19,311 bases of DNA from CAZMMV01 sp964567475 (lineage in GTDB: Bacteria; Bacillota; Clostridia; Tissierellales; Tissierellaceae), in the NCBI GenBank assembly GCA_964567475.1, contig CAZMMV010000027.1, positions 1 through 19,311 on the forward strand. Direction: 5' to 3'. Positions 15,695 to 19,311 of this stretch are shown here, in pieces. The notes beneath the pieces were generated by a model. That model did not search any database, was not told the DNA's origin, and was given only the letters and a program-made list of their open reading frames with translations. Both the position numbers and the translations under genes were made by a program. The first letter of the stretch is position 1; every line of letters starts with the position of its first letter.

Positions 15695-15948
15695 ATCTTT
15701 TCTCTAGCATCAGAACGTATTGTTACCTCTACTGTTTTTGTCAAAACATCTGTATAGGTATAAGATACTTTTCTAGTGCTATCAAACTCATTATTTATGC
15801 TAACTACGAATAAGTTTGGATATGCTGCTTCAAGCACACCTTCCCTAACTACGATCTTCTTTCTTCCTTTGTTAGCTCTCAACTTTACATTGCTACCAAT
15901 ATGACCTTCGATGTCTTTTCTAATTCTAAATAAAGTGTTTTTTTCCAA
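15688..15948 (-). CDS. veg: Veg family protein
   Basis: Veg is a small, abundant Firmicute protein linked in Bacillus to biofilm gene control and germination; its biochemical role is not settled. The 86 residues show the family pattern: RKDIEGHIGSNVKLRANKGRKKIVVREGVLEAAYPNLFVV and RKVSYTYTDVLTKTVEV, close to the Bacillus core (ANGGRRK, YPSVFV, VSYSYADILTETVEL), with about ten extra C-terminal residues. The start is TTG at 15948, preceded by AAAGGTGG. Two tandem vegetative promoters and a 5' hairpin precede it, consistent with very high expression. Confidence 0.94.
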   Translation of the reverse strand: MEKNTLFRIRKDIEGHIGSNVKLRANKGRKKIVVREGVLEAAYPNLFVVSINNEFDSTRKVSYTYTDVLTKTVEVTIRSDAREKIS

Positions 15949-15975
15949 TAAAGAAAACCACCTTTCATTTATATG

Positions 15976-15995
15976 ATCCCTTATACAAAAGGGAT
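15976..15995 (-). promoter_or_regulatory. 5' leader hairpin of veg mRNA
   Basis: ATCCCTT and AAGGGAT pair exactly around a 6-nt loop in the leader, ahead of the ribosome site. It has no U-run, so it is more likely an mRNA stabiliser than a terminator. It would lie about 18 nt into the transcript from the proximal promoter. Confidence 0.5.
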
Positions 15996-16019
15996 AGAAA
16001 TTCCTACATGTATTATATA

Positions 16020-16048
16020 AGTATATCAGAAGTTCATTGTTCTGTCAA
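16020..16048 (-). promoter_or_regulatory. Proximal sigma-A promoter of veg
   Basis: TTGACA (16043-16048), 17-nt spacer, TATACT (16020-16025) on the minus strand. The predicted start near 16013 gives a leader of about 65 nt. Confidence 0.85.
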
Positions 16049-16059
16049 GCAAATTTTAT

Positions 16060-16088
16060 ATTATACTATTACTAGACTTATTTGTCAA
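16060..16088 (-). promoter_or_regulatory. Distal sigma-A promoter of veg, perfect consensus
   Basis: TTGACA (16083-16088), 17-nt spacer, TATAAT (16060-16065) on the minus strand. Its start, near 16053, lies 40 bp upstream of the proximal one. The rest of the 265-bp stretch between veg and spmB holds only A/T-rich DNA. Confidence 0.85.
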
Positions 16089-16213
16089 TTATATAATGTG
16101 ATTTTAATATTAATTTATCTTAATATTTTTATTCTTATAATATTATTGTATATTTAAAATCAAGCAATGATAGTCTATAGCCTCAGTGTAGCATATAGCA
16201 ATATAATTAATCT

Positions 16214-16747
16214 TTAAAAAAATACTCTGGCAATATATATTGCAGATAAAAGACCTGCTAAGTCAGCTAATAATCCAGCTGATAATGCATGCCTTTGTTT
16301 TCTTATATTTATAGAAGCAAAATATACAGATAATACATAAAAGGTAGTTTCACTGGATCCCATCATTACTGCTGCTGTTCTAGCTATTAAAGATTCTGGT
16401 CCATAGTTTAAAGCCAATTCACTCATAATTCCCTGTGCTCCAGAACCTGATAAGGGTCTCATAATCATCATGGTTAACAATTCTCCTGGTATTTTCAATA
16501 TCTCTATAATAGGTTTTAAAGCTATTATTAAGTAATCCATGGCGCCAGATGCTCTAAATACACCTATGGCTACTAACATAGCTACAAAGGATGGTATTAT
16601 CTTTACTGAAGTTGTAAATCCACCTTTAGCTCCTTGTAAAAAGGAGTCATATACATTAATTCTCTTAAATAATCCGTGAGATATAACAGCTACAATCATA
16701 AAGGGAACAGCAAATTTAGATAAGATTGTTACTATTTGAATGAACAC
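16214..16747 (-). CDS. spmB: Spore maturation protein B
   Basis: SpmB is a mother-cell membrane protein that, with SpmA, is needed for full dehydration of the spore core and heat resistance. The 177-residue protein carries a nucleoside-recognition (Gate) domain with about four hydrophobic helices. Recognisable segments are SFLQGAKGGFTTSVKIIPSFVAML (about 35-58), MMIMRPLSGSGAQGIM and MMGSSETTFYVLSVYFAS (about 128-145). The start is GTG at 16747, preceded by a moderate AAGGGTG site. It overlaps spmA by 16 nt, indicating coupled translation. In Bacillus the pair follows dacB; here no dacB is nearby. Confidence 0.94.
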   Translation of the reverse strand: MFIQIVTILSKFAVPFMIVAVISHGLFKRINVYDSFLQGAKGGFTTSVKIIPSFVAMLVAIGVFRASGAMDYLIIALKPIIEILKIPGELLTMMIMRPLSGSGAQGIMSELALNYGPESLIARTAAVMMGSSETTFYVLSVYFASINIRKQRHALSAGLLADLAGLLSAIYIARVFF

Positions 16748-17364
16748 TTTGTCTTCACCCTTACCTTTCTATTATTATGTATTTTATATTTAGGTAAGTT
16801 TTGTAGTATTCTAGATCCTACAATAGCCACTGTGGTAGATATTGTAGTTGCTATTATAGTAGGCCCTATTATCTCTGTAGGATTTATTGCTCCTGCAGAT
16901 CCTAATATTGCTATAGTAGAACTGGGGATAAGTGTTACCGAAGAAGTGTTTATTGCTAAAAACGTAATCATTGCATTTGTTGCAGTATCTTTATTTCTGT
17001 TTAATTTTTGTAATTCTTCCATGGCTTTAAGTCCAAAGGGAGTTGCAGCATTGCCAAGTCCTAATACATTGGCTGATATATTCATTATCATGGCTCCCAT
17101 AGCAGGATGATCGCCAGGTACATCTGGAAATAGAAAGCACATGATAGGTTTCAATAACCTTGACACAGCTTTTATAAGTCCTGAGTCTTCTCCTATCTTC
17201 ATTATGCCTAGCCATAGTGTCATAACTCCCATAAGTCCTATGGCAAGTTCCACGCCGCCCTTAGCACTATCCATGGCAGCCTTAGTTACCAAGTCCAAGT
17301 TTCCATTTATTCCTCCTACTGTAAATCCAATTATAATTAATCCTGCCCAAATTATATTAATCAT
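16732..17364 (-). CDS. spmA: Spore maturation protein A
   Basis: SpmA is the membrane partner of SpmB in spore core dehydration. The 210-residue protein begins with a hydrophobic helix (IIWAGLIIIGFTVGGINGN) and carries the Gate-domain segments AKGGVELAIGLMGVMTLWLGIMKIGEDSGL (about 33-62), FPDVPGDHPAMGAMIMNISANVLGLGNAATPFGLKAM (about 79-115) and NTSSVTLIPSSTIAIL. The start is ATG at 17364, with GGGAGGTGA upstream. The last residues (KVRVKTKCSFK) are encoded in the overlap with spmB. I saw no convincing sporulation-type promoter in the 136 bp before it, most of which is an inverted repeat. Confidence 0.95.
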   Translation of the reverse strand: MINIIWAGLIIIGFTVGGINGNLDLVTKAAMDSAKGGVELAIGLMGVMTLWLGIMKIGEDSGLIKAVSRLLKPIMCFLFPDVPGDHPAMGAMIMNISANVLGLGNAATPFGLKAMEELQKLNRNKDTATNAMITFLAINTSSVTLIPSSTIAILGSAGAINPTEIIGPTIIATTISTTVAIVGSRILQNLPKYKIHNNRKVRVKTKCSFK

Positions 17365-17424
17365 AAAATCACCTCCCCAAACTAATCATATGTGTTTAGA
17401 GACCTGTAAAGAACTTAAAAAAAT

Positions 17425-17495
17425 ATAAGATTCCTCTTTAGCCTAAAATGACAGTTATAAAAGTTTGTCATCCTAAGCTTATCGAAGAATCTTAT
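17425..17495 (-). repeat. Inverted repeat element, probable mgtE terminator
   Basis: ATAAGATTC and GAATCTTAT bound a 71-bp imperfect hairpin whose inner arms also match (TTTAGCCTAAAATGACA against TGTCATCCTAAGCTTA). On the minus strand it is followed by TATTTTTTT, so it can end the mgtE mRNA. The AGATTCTTCG...TGACA pattern resembles a small dispersed palindrome that I recall from many bacterial genomes; I have not verified this. Confidence 0.7.
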
Positions 17496-17500
17496 CTTGT

Positions 17501-18838
17501 CTATATTCCTAACATAATTGTAGCTATTGTAAAGTATACCATTAAACTTAGAGCATCTACTATGGTTGTAATTAGTGGTCCTGCCATTATTGCTGGATCT
17601 AACTTCATTTTCTTTGCTATCAATGGTAGTGTGCCTCCTACTACTTTTGATGCCATTACAGTAACTATCAAAGTTAATGATACGGCTATAGCAATATTAG
17701 TATCTACATGTTCAATGAATATCAATCTTAAAAAGTTGATAAATGATAAAGCCACACCTACTATTAAACTAATTTTAAATTCTTTAAATAATACCTTTGG
17801 CCAATCTGAAGTCTTTATTTCCCCAGTAGCTAAACCCCTTATTACTAAAGTAGAGGATTGACTACCTGAGTTTCCTCCTGTATCCATAAGCATTGGAATA
17901 AATGTACTTAGTATAATCACAGAGGACAATACATCTTCAAACCTGCCCATTATTCTTCCTGTAACTGTTGCTGTTATCATCAATATCAAAAGCCAGGGCA
18001 ATCTATGCCTTGCTAATACAAAGGTGCTTGTATCTAAGTATGCGTCCTCTGATGGTGACATTGCAGCCATTATTTGAAAGTCTTCTGTTGTTTCTTGTTC
18101 CATAACTTCCATTATATCATCTACGGTTATAATTCCAGTAAGTCTATCTTCCTTATCTACTACAGGAATAGCTAAAAATCCATATCTTATAAATACACTG
18201 GCAACTGTTTCCTGGTCATCATGAGTATTTACATGAATTACCTCATTTTCCATAATATCTTCAATTTTTTCATCTTCTTCAGAAACTACTAAGGTCCTAA
18301 GAGATACAAAACCTTCTAAGGTCCTATTTTTATCTGTGACATAACATGTATATACAGTCTCTCTAGTTAAGCCAGTTTCTTTTATATGATTCATGGCTTC
18401 TTTTACTGTCATTTTCTTTTTTAAATCCACATACTCTATGGTCATTATAGTTCCAGCAGAATCTGCAGGATATTTTAAAAATTGATTTATTAATTTTCTT
18501 TCATCTTCTTTTGATGCTATCAATACTTTGTTTACTATGTTTGCTGGAACTTCTTCTATTAAATCTATCATATCATCAAAGAATAATTCCTCTATTATAT
18601 CTGCAAGCTCTTCATCTGTAATTAAATTTATAATATTCAATTGTTGTTCCTTTGAAAACTCAGAAAATACTTCTACAGCTAAGTCCTTAGGTAACATTCT
18701 AAACATTAAAAGAGTATCATGTGTATCTAAAGGATCTAATAGTTCCGCTACATCTACTTCATTCATTTCTGATAATTCCTTTTTAAGAACTTTATATTCC
18801 TTTTTTTCAATTAGCTCTTCAAATCTTATTTGATCCAT
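17501..18838 (-). CDS. mgtE: Magnesium transporter MgtE
   Basis: MgtE is a dimeric Mg2+ channel with cytoplasmic Mg2+-sensing domains. The 445-residue protein is normal for the family. It has an N-terminal superhelical MgtE_N domain (about 1-125), two CBS domains (about 130-250; FVSLRTLV..., GFLAIPVVDKEDRLTGIITVDDIMEV), a connecting helix, and five membrane helices (about 275-445) with the pore motif MDTGGNSGSQSSTLVIRGLA and the acidic residue in PLITTIVDALSL. I chose ATG at 18838, with AGGAGG 7 nt upstream. The frame stays open to 18976, which would add 46 residues, but that extension lacks a good ribosome site and is unlike the family. Its 149-nt leader encodes a small peptide and has no M-box motif. 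Confidence 0.95.
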   Translation of the reverse strand: MDQIRFEELIEKKEYKVLKKELSEMNEVDVAELLDPLDTHDTLLMFRMLPKDLAVEVFSEFSKEQQLNIINLITDEELADIIEELFFDDMIDLIEEVPANIVNKVLIASKEDERKLINQFLKYPADSAGTIMTIEYVDLKKKMTVKEAMNHIKETGLTRETVYTCYVTDKNRTLEGFVSLRTLVVSEEDEKIEDIMENEVIHVNTHDDQETVASVFIRYGFLAIPVVDKEDRLTGIITVDDIMEVMEQETTEDFQIMAAMSPSEDAYLDTSTFVLARHRLPWLLILMITATVTGRIMGRFEDVLSSVIILSTFIPMLMDTGGNSGSQSSTLVIRGLATGEIKTSDWPKVLFKEFKISLIVGVALSFINFLRLIFIEHVDTNIAIAVSLTLIVTVMASKVVGGTLPLIAKKMKLDPAIMAGPLITTIVDALSLMVYFTIATIMLGI

Positions 18839-18849
18839 GTGCCTACCTC

Positions 18850-18948
18850 CTATGGGAAAACCGTATAATAGGGTGAAAATGGTTTTCCAATTATTTTTTT
18901 TATTATATTTTTGGTACAACTGGGCAAGGGCCCTAAATCCATTTCCAT
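18850..18948 (-). CDS. Candidate leader peptide of mgtE, 32 residues, MgtL-like N-terminus
   Basis: This short reading frame begins with ATG at 18948, 6 nt after AAAGGA, and ends with TAG overlapping the mgtE ribosome site CATAGGAGG. The peptide starts MEMDLGPLPS and ends SPYYTVFP, with five prolines. The enterobacterial leader peptide MgtL, which controls the Mg2+ transporter gene mgtA, begins MEPDPTPLP; the shared pattern is M-E-x-D-x-x-P-L-P. In MgtL the acidic/proline start destabilises ribosomes at low Mg2+. The two transporters are unrelated, so any similarity would be convergent. The arrangement is seen directly; regulatory function is inferred. The frame differs from the mgtE frame. 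Confidence 0.55.
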   Translation of the reverse strand: MEMDLGPLPSCTKNIIKKIIGKPFSPYYTVFP

Positions 18949-18955
18949 CACCTAT
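18855..18955 (-). promoter_or_regulatory. Alternative RNA structures in the mgtE leader
   Basis: Two pairings compete. One is a long-range helix of about 14 pairs between 18939-18955 and 18868-18882, which covers the leader peptide's ribosome site and leaves most of its AUG in a bulge. The other is an 8-bp hairpin, GGAAAACC (18881-18888) with GGTTTTCC (18855-18862), just ahead of the mgtE ribosome site. They share two C residues (18881-18882) and cannot both form. No U-run follows, so control of translation is more likely than attenuation. Confidence 0.45.
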
Positions 18956-18993
18956 CCTTTCTTGTTTTGTATACATATTTCACATCTTTCTTT

Positions 18994-19023
18994 ATTATAA
19001 CATAAGAATAATAGTTTTCTCAA
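18994..19023 (-). promoter_or_regulatory. Sigma-A promoter of mgtE
   Basis: TTGAGA (19018-19023), 18-nt spacer, TATAAT (18994-18999) on the minus strand. The predicted start near 18987 gives the 149-nt leader. Confidence 0.7.
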
Positions 19024-19030
19024 TAAAGAC

Positions 19031-19074
19031 AGGGAAGATATAGTTATCAAACTATATCTTCCCTATCTTTTTTT
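19031..19074. terminator. Hairpin between the HesB-like gene and mgtE
   Basis: Exact 15-bp arms (AGGGAAGATATAGTT) surround a 4-nt loop. Seven T follow on the + strand, at 19068-19074; on the minus strand the tail is only TGTCTTTATT. It probably ends the HesB-like transcript and could stop antisense transcription efficiently. Confidence 0.7.
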
Positions 19075-19101
19075 ATATTATTACATTTTATTCTATATTA
19101 T

Positions 19102-19311
19102 TTAGCACCCACTAGATGCAAGGCCATTTGGCAATACTGTAAAGCCTTTTCTTAAAAAGCCATCATTATAATCTACAGTAAATTTATCGAAGCTTTCAGC
19201 AAAATCTTTTTCTAATAAGAAAGTTAAGTCATCTATTTGTGTTACAAGGTCTCCATCTTTATGCTCATCCAGAGCTATACCAAATGATGGGCCACCTCAA
19301 CCATAACCTGC
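19102..19311 (-). CDS. HesB/IscA-like selenoprotein, 5' end outside the window
   Basis: The protein belongs to the small HesB/IscA (A-type iron-sulfur carrier) superfamily. The visible 69 codons read AGYG-[UGA]-GGPSFGIALDE, then a beta-rich stretch with VTQIDDLTFLLEK and FTVDYND, ending in LASSGC. In ordinary relatives the UGA position is the conserved Cys of GCGGPSFG. A family of HesB-like selenoproteins with Sec at this site is known (TIGR01911). The UGA is at 19297-19299, and a hairpin of bacterial SECIS form begins 17 nt downstream. The reading frame is intact on both sides, which argues for selenocysteine rather than a broken gene. The function is probably iron-sulfur or redox related; this is inference. 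Confidence 0.85.
19260..19279 (-). other. Bacterial SECIS element candidate
   Basis: The minus strand forms TAT-A-GCTC / GAGC-ATA, seven pairs with one bulged A, with the apical loop TGGAT. The stem starts 17 nt after the UGA codon, and the loop has the G residues expected for SelB binding. It lies within the coding sequence, as bacterial SECIS elements do. Confidence 0.65.

Noticed and set aside
16148..16213. Terminator after spmB
   Set aside because: Only a 5-bp CTATA/TATAG stem with no clear U-run is visible.
17448..17861. Plus-strand reading frame of 137 codons
   Set aside because: It begins in the inverted repeat and is otherwise antisense to the mgtE membrane domain.
18839..18976. 46-residue N-terminal extension of MgtE from an ATG at 18976
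   Set aside because: It lacks a good ribosome site and exceeds the family length, whereas ATG at 18838 has AGGAGG at ideal spacing.
18839..18987. M-box (ykoK) Mg2+ riboswitch in the mgtE leader
   Set aside because: Only an AGGTGA hexamer is shared; the conserved GGTGAGGCTCCT and the rest of the M-box core are not seen.

Overview
The window reads as a piece of a low-GC, spore-forming anaerobic Firmicute, most likely of the Clostridia/Tissierellia. The grounds are AT-rich DNA, strong AGGAGG-type ribosome sites, frequent TTG and GTG starts, a lysine-fermentation locus, many sporulation and germination genes, and a UGA-coded selenoprotein. This placement is inference. A run of exactly 100 N (5928-6027) marks a scaffold gap. 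Every gene I accept lies on the minus strand, so transcription runs from right to left.

Reading with transcription, the right end holds a HesB/IscA-like selenoprotein (partial, in-frame UGA) and then the Mg2+ transporter gene mgtE. The mgtE leader encodes a 32-residue peptide that starts like the enterobacterial Mg2+-sensing leader peptide MgtL. Next come spmA-spmB (spore core dehydration), then veg, which sits behind two strong tandem promoters and ends in a large hairpin. After veg follow a SipL-like DUF3794/LysM coat-morphogenesis protein and ispE (isoprenoid synthesis).

The centre is a germination island: a small two-helix membrane protein (candidate germinant-receptor D subunit), the receptor A, B and C subunits, spoIIR, sleB and ypeB. 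The C-subunit gene has no ATG, GTG or TTG that would keep its lipoprotein signal peptide. The best start is an AUC placed after a strong ribosome site, and that site overlaps a -1 slippery heptamer in the B-subunit gene.

Left of this lie an unidentified Met/Glu-rich protein cut by the assembly gap, a 180-bp fold-back element, murI, a PAS-containing sigma-54 activator, and the lysine fermentation genes kdd and kamA (partial). The kdd gene has both a consensus sigma-A promoter and a consensus sigma-54 promoter. Paired TCGSC direct repeats flank the activator gene and could be its binding sites. The likely circuit is that the activator senses a ligand through PAS and switches on kdd-kamA.

Most novel candidates: the mgtE leader peptide, the non-canonical start or frameshift at the receptor C subunit, the sigma-54 regulatory circuit of lysine fermentation, and the fold-back element.
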